Shown here: positions 22,341 through 34,800 of the stretch, piece by piece | Position numbering within the stretch: the stretch's first letter is position 1 | Layout: each line of letters begins with the position of its first letter | Source of the DNA: Mycoemilia scoparia | Lineage: Eukaryota > Kickxellomycota > Kickxellomycetes > Kickxellales > Kickxellaceae | Reading direction: 5' to 3' | NCBI GenBank assembly: GCA_027575805.1 | Contig: JANBPU010000010.1 | Location: 62,001-126,000 of the forward strand | DNA length: 64,000 nucleotides | Position numbers and translations under genes: made by a program | The notes under the pieces: generated by a model | The model's input: the letters and a program-made list of their open reading frames with translations, nothing else | Told to the model about the DNA's origin: nothing | Database searches by the model: none

Positions 22341-23572
22341 ATGTACAAAATGGTTTTGGAAAATAATTCATTTAAGGTAAGAATCAATCAGCGGTGCTGT
22401 GTGGCGCTGTATCTGATCCTTCATTTCAGGCACAAGCAGTCACACATTTTTGCAATGTGTGAGTTTTCTTAGGCTCAATATGCTGTTGACATGACATGTC
22501 AAAGCTGTGTTGACAGCATAAGTGGGACACTTAAGTCCATTGAAGGTAAAGTCCACCTGGTATCTGATACATATATATATGTATATGTATATGTATGTAT
22601 GTATGTCTGTACGTATAAAGCTGTTTGTGATGACATCTAACTTGCCAATACCATTATAGGTATTCGTAGCTTCAATGTTTCTCTTGAAGATCAGCAGGTT
22701 ATCGTCGAAGGAAATGGTATATAACTCTTATTAAAAATGCCGACCCACGCGAAATGGAGCATTGTTATCATCCAGAATGGCTAATGTATATGTCTAATTT
22801 ATCATATAGCGCGACCATCCCAGATAAAAAGGGCATTGGAAGATAGTGGTAGAAGTGTGATATTGAGAGGTGCAGGATCCAGTAACGGTAAGGTCTGCTC
22901 TTTGCCAAGTGGCAGAATAGCGTCCATTTTCAATATGCTACAATTGTCATGCAGAGAGGTATTTGGTATAATGAGCTATCGGGATACTAATGATCTTTGT
23001 TAAACTTGTTTTTAAACTCACTAGGTGAAAACTTGGGCGCAGCAGTATGTATTTTCGAATATACCAACAATGATAACAATTCGCCACACAAAACCCAATC
23101 TCAGGGACTGGCACGCATCGTCCAGGTGCAAGAGTCGCTATGCTTTATCGATGTGACTGTTAGTGGACTGACTCCGGGAGATTACAAGCTCGGAATCCAC
23201 ACCAATGGTGACATGACAGATATCCCAGTTTCATGCGGTAAACTGTTCAAGAGAGCATTCGCAGGAACCCTTTCCCTTCCAAAAGAAGACGACAGTGCTG
23301 GTGAAAAGCCCTTAGGAGATCTTGGCACCTTCACGGTTGGAAAGAGCGGGTGGGGCGACTTGGTTGTGGAAAGCTCGAAGGTCAAGGTATGGGATATCAT
23401 CGGTCGCTCGATGCTAATTAGCTCCTTGTCTACCAGCGCTCCAGAGTTCCACATAGGTGGAATCATAGCACGAAGTGCTGGCTTGTTCGAAAATGACAAG
23501 CAGGTGTGCGCTTGCTCTGGTGCAACAATGTGGGCAGAGAGCAGAACAGCACGCAAGGAGGGCCGCTCCTAG
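22341..23572 (+). CDS. CCS1: copper chaperone for Cu/Zn superoxide dismutase
   Basis: Delivers Cu(I) and forms the disulfide in Sod1, in cytosol and mitochondrial intermembrane space. The N-terminal HMA domain has the copper site MTCQSC (exon near 22472). The central SOD-like domain reads GLARIVQVQESLCFIDVTV, GDYKLGIHTNGDM and LGDLGTFTV, then WDIIGRSMLIS and IGGIIARSAGLFENDKQ. The C-terminal CxC metal motif is VCACSG, followed by a short tail that ends at 23572. Five exons, with the last starting near 23026. The first encodes MYKMVLENNSFK|; a second in-frame ATG at 22350 is possible. The SOD-like domain lacks most catalytic copper ligands, as expected for a chaperone. The intron near 22568-22610 contains TA/TG dinucleotide repeats. 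Confidence 0.95.
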
Positions 23573-23848
23573 TTCTAGACCAGACCACGGGCTTGGACAT
23601 TCAGTACTAATTGTCCACCCTTTGTATACAAAAGATTTCCTTCTAATGTTCCACAGGGGCGTGGTTGGCCTGCTTCACAATAATCAACAGTGGTGACGTT
23701 TCTCGACCACTGTTTAAATGGTTGCACACGCTTGCATGGTATAGCTTCTTTTACATGTTGTTTCCTCTCTTTAAAACATATACTGCCTAATAAACCATTT
23801 ACTCATTTTACAACACATTCACATATACAGCTCCAATTTCACATTTCA

Positions 23849-26800
23849 ATGAAAGGTAAGATTGTCTGGGAGCTGTGGGTGTTCCCGGGTGTACATGATT
23901 GTTACCAAATGCACCATGCCTTTTTACTTATCCCCAAGCCTCCCGGGATTAACCATTTGTGCTAAGGTCTGGTATTGACATTGTTTCCTTGCACTTTACA
24001 GGAAGTTATGCAAGGGTAGTTGAGGAGTTCGTCGCCGAAATGGACGGCGACTTGTACTTGAATGTCGGCGACATTGTGGAAATAAGAGGCGAAAGAGGCG
24101 GTTGGTATCGAGGGACCCTTCTAAATGGAACAAGCGGTGTGTTCCCAGCCCAGGTAAACCCTTCGTACATACGCTCGTTATTTTTATATACTCATGGGAA
24201 AGCTTGATGCCATTTGCCAATGAGATACTTGCGCAAATCAACTTATTAACATGAATGCCATATGTTGATAAAACATACAGAATGTTGCTATATTGAGTGA
24301 TGAGGAGGCAGAGCCCTACAAGAAACAAAAGGCAGCATCATCGACCAGGAGGACACTTCCTCCAGTACCTGTACCCGCGCCTCATCAAAACCTGCCAGCA
24401 GTACCACCACAGCAAGGCCAAGCTAAGCAAGAGACTAAATCTGGAGAAAGCGAAGAAACGCATCAAACCCCAAGAAAGCCTTTACCTGTTCCACCCGGTA
24501 GTGGGTCTTCATCAAAACCGAGGGGCATGCCTTACATTCCAGCCGGTGCTGTGCCGATTATTCCTGTAGCCATGCCGCCAAAGAAAGAGGATCAAGAGCC
24601 TTCAGATGATGAGCGTGGAATCGAAGATGACGACGTGAAAGCAGATTATGAGAGAAAGGAGCATGAAAAGCCAGGCTCATTCACAGAAAAGAGCGCTGGT
24701 GTACCTTCTCGCCCATTGCCACCACCCCCACCGCCCCTTCATTCTGCTGCTACATCCCTCGCCTCTCAACCGCCAGACCTTCCTCCCCCACCACTCCCTC
24801 GTCGCTCCAACACATTCTCCAGCGTTGAAGACAGAGAAGCCCCTGCTGCTCCTCATGTCGGCGAAGATACGCCCAGTGATAGGAGCGGCTCCAAGAACAA
24901 GGAGTCCAAGGCCGGTGCTAAGATATCTCGTCTATTTACCAAGAAAGGCAAAAAGACCAAGTCAAAGGATGCAGGAGACGAAGAGAAAGAGGATGGTGGT
25001 CAGGTCCCAGACCCTTCTCATTATGAATCCATAACTAATGATCACACCATTGTTGAAAGCGCAGATTCTCCCAGTGTTGAAGAACAAGGCGTTTCTCCAA
25101 ATCTTCCACCAACAGTAAGAATCTGGATATTATTATCACAACTCTACTCATATAAATCATAACTTTCTAACCCGATTTATTACTTGTATATGTATGTAGT
25201 TGCCACCAATTCCCCAGGCCAAGTCTCCCGAATTACGTGAGTTTTGAGAATGCCCTTTCAAGAAACATGATTAGGTGTTATATAAATACTTATGTTTCTG
25301 CATCTATGGTTTTTATTTAGCTCGGCGTCGTTATTCTCGTTCTGGACTAAAGCAGCCACCTCCCCAGATTCCGCCTCCACCAGTTGCTGCGCCTGCTGTT
25401 CCTGAGCATGAAGACAAGAAGGACATGGAGCCAGAATCTGCAGACAGGCCTTCAAATGATAATGTTTCTGATACTGATGAAAAGAGGGAATCTGGCCATG
25501 ATACCAAAGATACCACTGTCTCGGATGATAAGTCAAAGGCTGAGACAGTTGATGCAGCTGAAGGAGACAGCAAAGATGATACTACAGGTAATTGAAATCG
25601 AGATTTGAAAACATTGCCTCAAATCTTTAACACTGAGAGTTTATTACTAAACAAACCTTTCATTTATTTTTTTAAATATAGCAAATGCTGAAGCCAAGGT
25701 GCCTAAGCTTGCAACGGTTTTAAATGACTACGAGGCTACTGTACCAGAGGAATTGAACCTGACATCAGACGATGTTGTTACTATTATTCACCAAGGAACT
25801 GATGATGATCCAAGGTGGAAGGGCGAATGCCATGGAAGAATCGGGTATTTCCCTGGAGATGTTGTCGAGCTCACAGCAAACCCTTCCAATGAGGGTGGCG
25901 AAGATTCAAGTGAAAAGCCCAAAGGTCAGTATGGCGATGGTTTGTTCATAGCCAGGCTAGCTTATTATATGACTAGATGCTGATATAAGCCTCTGTTTCT
26001 TTCTGGTTTAGGGTTTAAACTGGCTGCATATGGTGTCAAACAGGGTGGTCTTGGCAGCGTTTTGATTGGGGCTGGTATGCCTGTATTGAGAAAAACTGGA
26101 AGAACCAATATAGATAAGGGATCATCAAAACCCGCTCCACCAAGTACAGCGCCTCAGGTCCCTATCAACTTCCCAAAGCTGCGCAGCACAGAGGTTCCAA
26201 AAGCTCCAAAAGCCGGTCGTGAAATAATCGAAGATAAACCTGAGACCAGTAAGTTGGATAACTTAATGCTTGCTCGAATAAACAACATATATGGTATAGC
26301 AGAATTAATAACATAAGCCCATAAATCTATTTATAGAAGAAGCACTCAAAGCCCCAAGCTTTGTGAGTCAAGAAACCAAAGCACATGATTTACCAGAAGT
26401 CACCGTCACCAAAAAGGACACACAAGATGCCGAAGATGATGCTGCAAAGTACTACAATACAGATAAACATGTAGAACCAGAGGATATTGCCGAAAGTCCC
26501 GAAGCTCCTGAAAATGAGCCTGTACAACAGCAGCATGGCGATGATAACGAAAATTCAGATCCACCTGAACAAGACAGTCAGGAGGTTGACGAACCAGAGG
26601 AAGTCAGCATCTCTGAGCTTCATCAAAAATCCGGCGAATCTAAAGATGTTGAAGTCGAAGATGTATCTCCTAAAGACATAAACCCTCAAGAAACTCTCCG
26701 AGAGGAACCACTTAAATCCCCCGAAAGCGATGATTCTGGTCTTGCGCCTCGGAAACCGCCATCTCTTGGAATGGGTCGCAAGGTACTGAGAAGGGGCAAG

Positions 26801-27601
26801 AGTAAGCAGCCTACCCTGGATGCCATGAAGCAGGCCTCTGAAGAGAGCCTGACCAAGCAGCTTGAAGAAGCACTTAACAAGGACAAAGAGAAGGCTGAAG
26901 ACACCGCTGAAGAGCCAGTAGCCAGCCAGCCTATTCTTCCACCTAAACCAAAGTCATTTGGTGCTGGAGCTAATAAAGGAATTCCACTTCCTCCGAGCGG
27001 ATTCCAGTCCACCACCAAAGTTGGATCTGCAATGGCATCGCGAATTGCTGCTTTGCAACGTCGACTCCAATCACCCGGTCCTGATGACAATGAAGATGAA
27101 AAGGAAGAGCCAACCCAACCGGTGCTCAACCAACAACGCTACCTTCCACCAAAGCCAACAAAGCGAACAGATTCACATCCCGCTGCTTCTGTAACAGTAG
27201 ATAGTGTTTGGCAGTCAAGCATTGACAAGGAGATTACACAACTTAAGGCAGAGATTGCAGCAATTTCCCGACCCAGCAATGAGGAATCTATAGTCAAAAC
27301 AGTACAGAAACAAGTTGTGACTCCGGTTGAGCAACAACTAAGGACCCAGATCCAAGGCCAAGCCGATGAGATATCCGCCATTGATACCAAGATAAAGAGA
27401 CTTGATGCCAAGATATTGCAGGAATCAAGCCGACCACAGTTGACCAAGGAGTTTGTGCAAAGCTTGGTTCGAGAGCAGATAGAGAAGGCTGTGGCTCCTC
27501 TAAATAACACGATCCAAGCACTTCAAGCAGAAAACAAGGATCTTAACAAAAAGATCAAAGAACTGCGGGAGTACATTGATGAGCTGACTGTAGAAGAATA
27601 A
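23849..27601 (+). CDS. double-SH3, proline-rich, coiled-coil adaptor (cortical actin type)
   Basis: The first exon is only 7 nt (ATGAAAG, 23849-23855), spliced to about 24001. SH3-1 is near the start (YARVVEEFVAEMDGDLYLNV … GGWYRGTLLNGTSGVFPAQ). SH3-2 lies in the exon from 25681 (TVLNDYEATVPEELNLTSDD … RWKGECHGRIGYFPGDVVEL). Between and after lie Pro-rich ligands (RPLPPPPPPLHSA, LPPPPLPRR, PPPQIPPPP), acidic stretches, and a conserved block FKLAAYGVKQGGLGSVL near 26013. The C-terminus is a long coiled coil (ITQLKAEIAAI … NKKIKELREYIDELTVEE). About eight exons and roughly 1000 residues. The layout suits actin-patch adaptors such as Bbc1 or CIN85/CD2AP-type proteins. I cannot name an orthologue, and the partners are unknown. 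Confidence 0.8.
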
Positions 27602-28056
27602 TTAATTGGTAAATTCCTGACAGTTTTCATAGTTAAATCGGTTTATACTTTTGTACCCGGGTTATTACATTTTATTATTTATGTGATGTCTATTAAGTGC
27701 ATTCTATATTGCAATACACATTAACTTGATTTTGGTGGTAACATCTTGATTGCCCTTTTTGTCTATGAGCTGCTGTTTTTGGTTGTCAAATATCTCAATT
27801 TGTAATAGGATAAACATAATCTGATAAAGATCATTTAATTATGATTTTTTACATGTTTATCTAGCCAACTTTGCTGTTTAATACTTTTTAAAGGTTTATT
27901 TTTATGCACAACAACAGTTCATAGGAAATGTATAGGTAGATGAAAGAAGGTTTGGGTGATGAGATTATCAACATCTCAAACAGATATTTCAAGAAAAATG
28001 TGAAAAAATACAAATGAAATATAAATGCATTTTTTAGTTTGTGATAGAGTGATTGG
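27602..28056. other. 3' flank between convergent SH3 adaptor and pyruvate kinase
   Basis: AT-rich. The two transcription units end here tail to tail. No gene seen. Confidence 0.45.
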
Positions 28057-28210
28057 TTAGTTGAGCTTTATGCTCTTGATTTCCTTGTCTTGACTATCTA
28101 TTTCTAGAGAGTCACCATTGACAGCAGTTGAGCGTGTGCGCTTGTGTGCGCTCTGAGTAGTTTCAGCTGGCTGATGTGTTGGGGCGAGTTCTGGGCTTTT
28201 ATGTGGTTGC
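28057..28210 (-). other. possible alternative terminal exon of pyruvate kinase
   Basis: Using the GTAAGA donor at 28781 (which contains the normal stop codon) and the acceptor TTTTTCAAATTATAG ending at 28211, a 571-nt intron is removed. The frame then continues Thr-Val|Gln-Pro-His for 50 codons, reading QPHKSPELAPTHQPAE … KEIKSIKLN-stop at 28057. The extension is polar, with a basic KRTRS patch and no PTS1 signal. It could instead be part of the 3' UTR, open by chance. No transcript evidence is available here. Confidence 0.35.
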
Positions 28211-28777
28211 CTATAATTTGAAAAATGGGGTAGAAAGAGGTTTGTTAGTATATATGTTTAGCAGATTTCATGAGATAGTGTTAGTTAGCATGTATGGTGG
28301 GAAAATATAGGGATAGGCAAACACCATCTGCACATAATATGTGGAGAGCTTCAAATTAAAGTTATGCATTAAAGAGATAAATGAAATATTTGTAGATGTT
28401 GGAGCAAGTATGGGTTTTGCTATTTTGGCAGGTAAAAGCGATGATGACAGGACCATTTTGCTGCTCCTATATACTCTCTTACAAAAGAAAGGTAGAGTCT
28501 TCAAGACGTAGCAGTATTAAAAATGGTCACTATGCACAATCATTAATGACATTTGCTTGCACACTTTTAGAAGCCAAAAACTGGCACAACCCTGCTTGCT
28601 TCATACAGCAGCTACTACTGCATACAACACTACTTCAATACAAATGGTGGTGGAAGCCAAGACTGCAATATAAAGTGAGTGGTGCGTATATGTATTTTTG
28701 ACGCTGAAAACAAAGTTAAGGAAGTAGAGAGATGGGAGATAGGAGAACTTGGAGATTGAAGAGAAAGGGGTCTGTTC

Positions 28778-30648
28778 TTACACAGTGATGATGCGCATAG
28801 TATTGGTATTGCCAATACCGCCGCGCCAACCTTGAATACAGATGATGCGGTCACCAGGTTTGAGGATTCCAAGCTTGACAGCATTATCGATACCGAACTG
28901 GATACGAAGATCAACATCAGCCTGCCATTCATCGTGGTGGCGAGATGGGTCGTTTCCAAACTTGGGCTGTCCCTTTGGATAAAAGAATGGGAAGCAGCCA
29001 CGATAAAGGTGAACTTGGCGAGAAACGTGGGCCTCACGGGTGATAGCAATGATGGGAACATGGGGGCGGTACTTTGAGAGACTGGCGGCAGACGATCCCG
29101 AGGTAGTCAAACAGATGATAGCCTTGGCGTCCTGCTCAAGAGTGGCATTGACGGCGGATGAGGATGTGGCTTCAGTGGTGCTAACAGGCAACTTTGTGCA
29201 GGCACGGATGTCATTGAAGAATGGAGGATAGCAGATGGCAGACTCGGCGAGAATGCAAACCTCGCTCATCATGTTGACAGCCTCAACGGGGTATTTGCCC
29301 TTGGCAGTTTCGCCAGAAAGCATAACACAGTCGGCACCATCAAGGATTGCGTTGGCAACATCCGAGACTTCAGCACGGGTGGGACGAGGGTTGTATGTCA
29401 TGGACTCAAGCATCTGTGTGGCACAAATGACGGGCTTGCCAGCAATGTTGCACTTGGCTGTGATCATCTTTTGAACGACAAAGACTTCGGCAGCAGGAAT
29501 CTCAATACCAAGATCGCCACGGGCAATCATGACGCCGTCAGTCTCGGCAAGGATAGCATCAAAGTTTTCTACACCCTGGGTGGACTCGATCTTTGCAACG
29601 ATCTTGATGTGCTTTCCGCGTTCACCAAGGTGGCGCCTAATATCAAGAATATCATCGGCAGTGCGGATGAACGAGGCAAAAATGATGTCGACATTCTGCT
29701 CGATACCAAAGTCGAGATCTGCCTTGTCCTTCTCAGAAAGAGCAGGAAGATCGACGTCAGATCCGGGAAGATTGACACCTTTGTGGCTGGCAAGTGTGCC
29801 ATTGTTAAGGGCACGAACCCTGACTTCGGTTTCTCCACAGGAGAGGACCTCGAATTGCATGATGCCATCGTCAATGTAAATTGTGCGGCCAGGCTCCAAA
29901 ACCTTGGGGAGGTTGGCGTAGTCAATGAAAATGCGCTCAAGGCAGCCCTCAGACTTGTGCGCGGGATCAACAGTGAAAGTCATCTCATGGCCGGCAGTAA
30001 ATGGAACGTCATTGCCATCGACCATGTTGCCGGTACGGATCTCGGGGCCCTTGGTGTCTAGAGCAATGGCAACAGGCCTGCCAGGGTGTAGTCTCTCGGA
30101 TTCACGAACGTTGGCAATAGTGGTGGCGTGGTACTCGTAGCTACCGTGAGAAAAATTCATACGTGCAATATTCAATCCAGCCTTGCGTAGGTCTGTGATG
30201 CGCTCTACCGACTGTGTGGCGGGGCCTATTTATATAGTAAGTTGGGACATGCTGGTTAGACTATGCATATGTATGTGGGCTAATTTGGTAAACAGGAACA
30301 GGCATCTATTGGCTGGCGTGCATCAAGTGTAAATACACCAGGCAGGAGCCCAAGCAGTAGCCATTGCACTTCGCTGAAGCTGCATTGTACTACGTGTGGT
30401 CCCTGCCAACGTGCCACCTACCAGACCAGAAAAGCCTCTAAGAGTGGAAAAGCGCATCAAAAAAGAATAGCGGGAAGCCAAGAGCAAGGCAACCAGGTAA
30501 AAAGAAGCCCAAGGCCCGATCAGGAGAGTCTAAGGCGAAACCTACCAATGGTACAAATGATTGAGCTCTTGCGGCAAACGGTAGAGTTATGGACAGGCTT
30601 CAAGTTGGAGAGCCAACTGAGACGGGTAGCGGTGCGAGGATCAGCCAT
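28778..30648 (-). CDS. PYK1: pyruvate kinase
   Basis: The last glycolytic step: phosphoenolpyruvate plus ADP gives pyruvate and ATP in the cytosol. Exon 1 (30546-30648) encodes [12 protein letters not shown]…SIICTIG|. It joins [20 protein letters not shown], then [13 protein letters not shown] and [11 protein letters not shown]. Active-site motifs include [25 protein letters not shown] (metal ligands), [11 protein letters not shown] and [18 protein letters not shown]. The C-domain ends [20 protein letters not shown], the same length as yeast Cdc19. Exon 1 and the main exon are separated by one intron (about 30230-30545). The TAA stop lies inside a perfect GTAAGA 5' splice site; see the separate extension entry. 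Confidence 0.97.
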
Positions 30649-30818
30649 TGTTAGCGTCGAGACAAAGTTTTCCGAGTATATGTGACAAAAGAAGACAGGC
30701 AAAAAGACTGGCTGTATGTGTGTGATGGGAAGCAAAACACAGAAATATATAGCCGCAAAGTATGAAGGGCGTAGAGAATGTAAAAATAAGGAGGCAGGAA
30801 AGGAGCACCAGAGCCTGC

Positions 30819-30826
30819 CTTTTATA
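30819..30826 (-). promoter_or_regulatory. TATA box candidate for pyruvate kinase
   Basis: TATAAAAG on the minus strand, about 171 bp upstream of the ATG at 30648. A TATA element suits a highly expressed glycolytic gene. Position and consensus only. Confidence 0.4.
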
Positions 30827-31729
30827 CACTACGTTCAAACAGAAAAAGGCGATGGCATCAATCTTTGACTGCTGCACTCTTTTGGGAGTGTGCAAGAACG
30901 TATTCGTGTGCGTCCTCTTATTCGTTAGAAAACTCCAAGGCAAGATTGTTCTGATAAGCCCATAGATTTGCTTTTGGCCATAGTGGCAGTAGGATTGGTT
31001 GCACTATTGAAAGCTGCTTCGCTGTCATACTTTGCATAGTTTCAGTATGTGTTGCCATGCTTGTCCAATTTGCCTTCTTTGGGTAGCAAGCATCCACATA
31101 CCCAAGCACCCAACATCTTTTGATGCCTTTGATCTTGTTTGCGACTGTGCTTTTAGTTAGTCTGTGGATTACTTAATGGGGCTAAAAATCGTGGCTATCC
31201 TGCTGTATTCGCAAAGGACCAATTTCACAAAATCAGACATATGTGCTTCCAATACAACCAGTATTATATCTTGATTCAGCACAAATAGACCGGTGGTAGC
31301 AACATCGACGACAACAGCAGAATTGCTCTAAGCATACAAAAAGGTCATTTACATGAATCAAACAGGGCTCTCTCATATTTCAATTGCTTGCTTCCATCAA
31401 GACATCCAAAGCTACAATGGTCGAGTATTTTAATATTTCAAAGAAGGCAGATATGTGTCATATACACTAAAATGTGTTTACCAAGCTATTATCAAGATAC
31501 CCAAAGCCATTTTTATAACCAGCTTATTCTCTTTAAGAGAAAATTAATAACCACATATGCTAACAAGGCGCTTACCAAATTAATATTAAGACATATAAAG
31601 CTATTCAATTTACTACAAAGCATCAGCCCATAATGACCACTATTATTGAAATAAAACTAAAGACATAATCAAAAAACAGGATGCAGGAGCTACAAATTAT
31701 ATACATACATACATATATACATATATATA
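30827..31729. other. upstream region between divergent pyruvate kinase and DIS3L1-like genes
   Basis: No gene recognised. It ends in a (CATA)n/(TA)n run directly before the assembly gap. Confidence 0.45.
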
Positions 31730-31739
31730 NNNNNNNNNN
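31730..31739. other. assembly gap (10 Ns)
   Basis: Ten N characters, flanked on the left by an AT dinucleotide run and on the right by a perfect palindrome. The true gap length is unknown. Confidence 0.99.
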
Positions 31740-31817
31740 GAGCTAGCTACTGCCAATTCAACTTCACTTATATATATATATATATATAAGTGAAGTTGAA
31801 TTGGCAGTAGCTAGCTC
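31740..31817. repeat. perfect 78-bp palindrome abutting the gap
   Basis: The left arm begins GAGCTAGCTACTGCCAATTC and the right arm is its exact reverse complement (31 bp each), around a 16-bp (TA)n core. The right arm continues into the DIS3L1-like leader. Exact symmetry next to a gap suggests either a real cruciform that blocked assembly or a fold-back artefact. Confidence 0.9.
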
Positions 31818-31836
31818 TAACAGAAACCACATCACA

Positions 31837-34800
31837 ATGACAAGCAGATTGGAGAGTATTGTTTACCACAAGAACAAAAAGCTCAATGTGTCTAAGGTAG
31901 TCCATGAAAGTACGAATAATCATCTTATGAGACTCTATCTTACATATATCAAGCACAGCTGACATTCTCACAATCCTGTTGAATAAAAAAATATGGATAA
32001 TACTAACTATTATTATTATTATTATTATTAAAGGGTACATCAGGTCGGATATATCCTGTGGCATTAAGGGGTGTACTGAGTGCCCTAACGAGCACATGCT
32101 GAAGAACAACATCCCATTGCTCAAGCACGACGCTCCATGCATTGTAATTCCCGATGTTAGCGTAAGCAATATTGGTTTAATACCCACCGCATACACACAT
32201 ATAATCTATATACGAAGGCTGCTGGGCGCTGACAGAAGCTTCTTTAACTTGTCTATTTCATCATGATAGGTCACGAGCAGATATATAGAGATATTTGAGC
32301 TAGACAGCATCAAGAACATTGTGTTTACTCAAACAATATTTGATGCAGCAAGTAGCGTCCATCAACAATACAGTTTAGACCAATGATGTAATGAGGCATG
32401 GTCCACTCCGAGACGCCCCAAACTGACCCTCTGTTTCTCTGTATTTACACTCTCATGCATACAATAGCTGGATCAGCGTGAGAGATCTAGAACAATGGCG
32501 TCGCTACGCAAAATAGCTGCTGACCACTTGCGTTTCTCTATTGTGTTTGCAAATACTGTTTTCAATGCCACCAGCATCCAGCGTCGGCACGGCTGGTTGC
32601 CTGCAAAATTCGATATCCGTGCTGTATCTAGAGTCGCTCAATGGTACAGATCCCACGTGGGCAAGCAGTGGCCTGGCTTAAAGGTCATTGTGGTCACAAC
32701 AAGAGTAAGTGGCAAACGGCTCCAGACATAAAAACAGGGATATGCCAAGCTACATTGCAACTGCGATTGAGAAATACATTGGCTATTGTGTAAAATTATT
32801 AGGAGAGATATGATCTATGGGAGGAGGTGCTTGGTAGCGAGGCTGACGGCGGGGTGCTTGTTTTCGACGAGTTTCTGAAGACATACCATCCAGATGTCTT
32901 GCCGCAATACAACTCAATCGAGTCATCCTCTGAGCACAAAAGACTGGACATTACCCTCAAATCGCCCACAGAGCATGCTCGTAGTAGAATAAAAGACAAG
33001 TCGCAAGGAGAGTACCAGAAGGTAGGACAAGTTCAATGAAGCCAATTCTGTGCTTCTATGTCCGGAAACTATGCTTGGTTAAGTATGCCCATATTAAATG
33101 CGTGCATCGTGTATACATTGCTGTAGCATTTATCGGACTATGAAATTGAGCAAGGGTTGAGTACTGGCAAGCTTATCCAGGGGGTATTGAAAGGCATCCA
33201 AAATACATCAGCAGGCGAGAAGCAAGCCATAATCAGCCGTGGTCATCTGGGAAAGCCCGATATACTGATAGTCGGGAGTGTTCGAAGAAACAGAGCTAGT
33301 GAGTATTACTATTACTGGAGAATTTTAGATAGCTCATGGTCTCCCATCGGAAATCTTGTTGCGAGGCTCACTCTTGCCTTAATGCACATTTTCTAGTCGA
33401 TGGCGATACCGTTGTTGTGCGTTTACTCGATCAACAGGGAGACGTCGATTCCACCGATCTGCCAACACAGCCTGAAGAGAAAAAAGCCGACGATGTTGAC
33501 GGATTTGATTTTGACAGTAAGCAGCTTGGTCCTTTTTATGAATTGTTAACTCATCTTCATGCACACCAAAATTGACATTTATCATGACTGCGATTCTTGT
33601 GGCTTTTTGCATCATCTCAAAAATAGTTGGCGAAGCAGTCGAGTATACAGACGGAAAGGGCGTCGAGAAACTTGGGGCTGTTTACGGTGAGGTTGTTGGA
33701 ATAACAAATAGAACATGGAGACCATTCGTTGCTACAATCAAGCCCGAAGAGGGCGGAAAGGTATTTACTCTATACAATTCATTCAAAGAGCAGCATGCCT
33801 ATCTAGCAGAATCTTTCAAAGCTAAATGCCACCAACCATTTGTCAACAATGCAATAGAACACAAATTTTTTGGCATACCCTCTAAATCGTCAAATTCCTC
33901 CAATTTACATTCACCATGGGAATATCGAAGATGTCATCGACCACAGGGTTGTGGTTATTATTGATAGCTGGTAGGCATTCAATTAGATACATATATAACC
34001 ATCCAAAGTCTCTTTTGAACATACATCAATGCTTGCACTTTTTTGTGTTTGTGTGTGTGTCTGTCTGTGTGTGGTGGTGGTGGCAGGCCGACTGACTCAA
34101 GACATCCTCGTGGACACTTCATCAGATCTCTTGGTCCTATTGGTGATTTGGACACCGAGATCAATGCAATACTTGTTGAACATGACATTGCAGTTTCTCA
34201 GTCATCTTTGGCTTTTTCGGAAAAGTGCTTGAGAGAGATTCCGGACTACTCACCAGAAAACCCTTGGCTGCCCGATCAGGTAAATAATAACAATCACGTT
34301 TACACTTATCATGCTCAACAACACCAGCCCCTTGTCACAGAAAAATTTGGTGTTTTTAGGATGAGATAAATTTACGCAGAGATCTGCGCGGAAAAAACAT
34401 TTTCAGGTACGATGGATCTGATGTATACAAACAATTTGGGATAGCGTATGTATGCTAAAATTTAATGCTGAGCTATTAACATTGTGTATAGCATCGACCC
34501 CAAAGGCAGCAAGGACATAGACGATGCATTATCTATGGTAGATCTTGGCGATGGAAATTATGAGCTTGGGGTGCACATTGCAGATCCCGCATATTTTCTG
34601 CCTATAGGATCTTTTACTGACCTTGAAGCTCGCAGGCGTGGTACGACCATCTATCTTTCTGACAGAAGATTCAATATGATACCACCCGCTCTCAGTGAAC
34701 ATAACTGTTCTCTTCGTGGCGGGGTGGACAGATATGCTGTATCTGTAATTTGGAAGCTTGACTCCAACTTTGAGGTCCTAGATACATGGTTTGGCCGGAC

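Noticed and set aside
29471..30061. long plus-strand ORFs opposite pyruvate kinase
   Set aside because: Antisense shadow of a strongly conserved gene with biased codon use.
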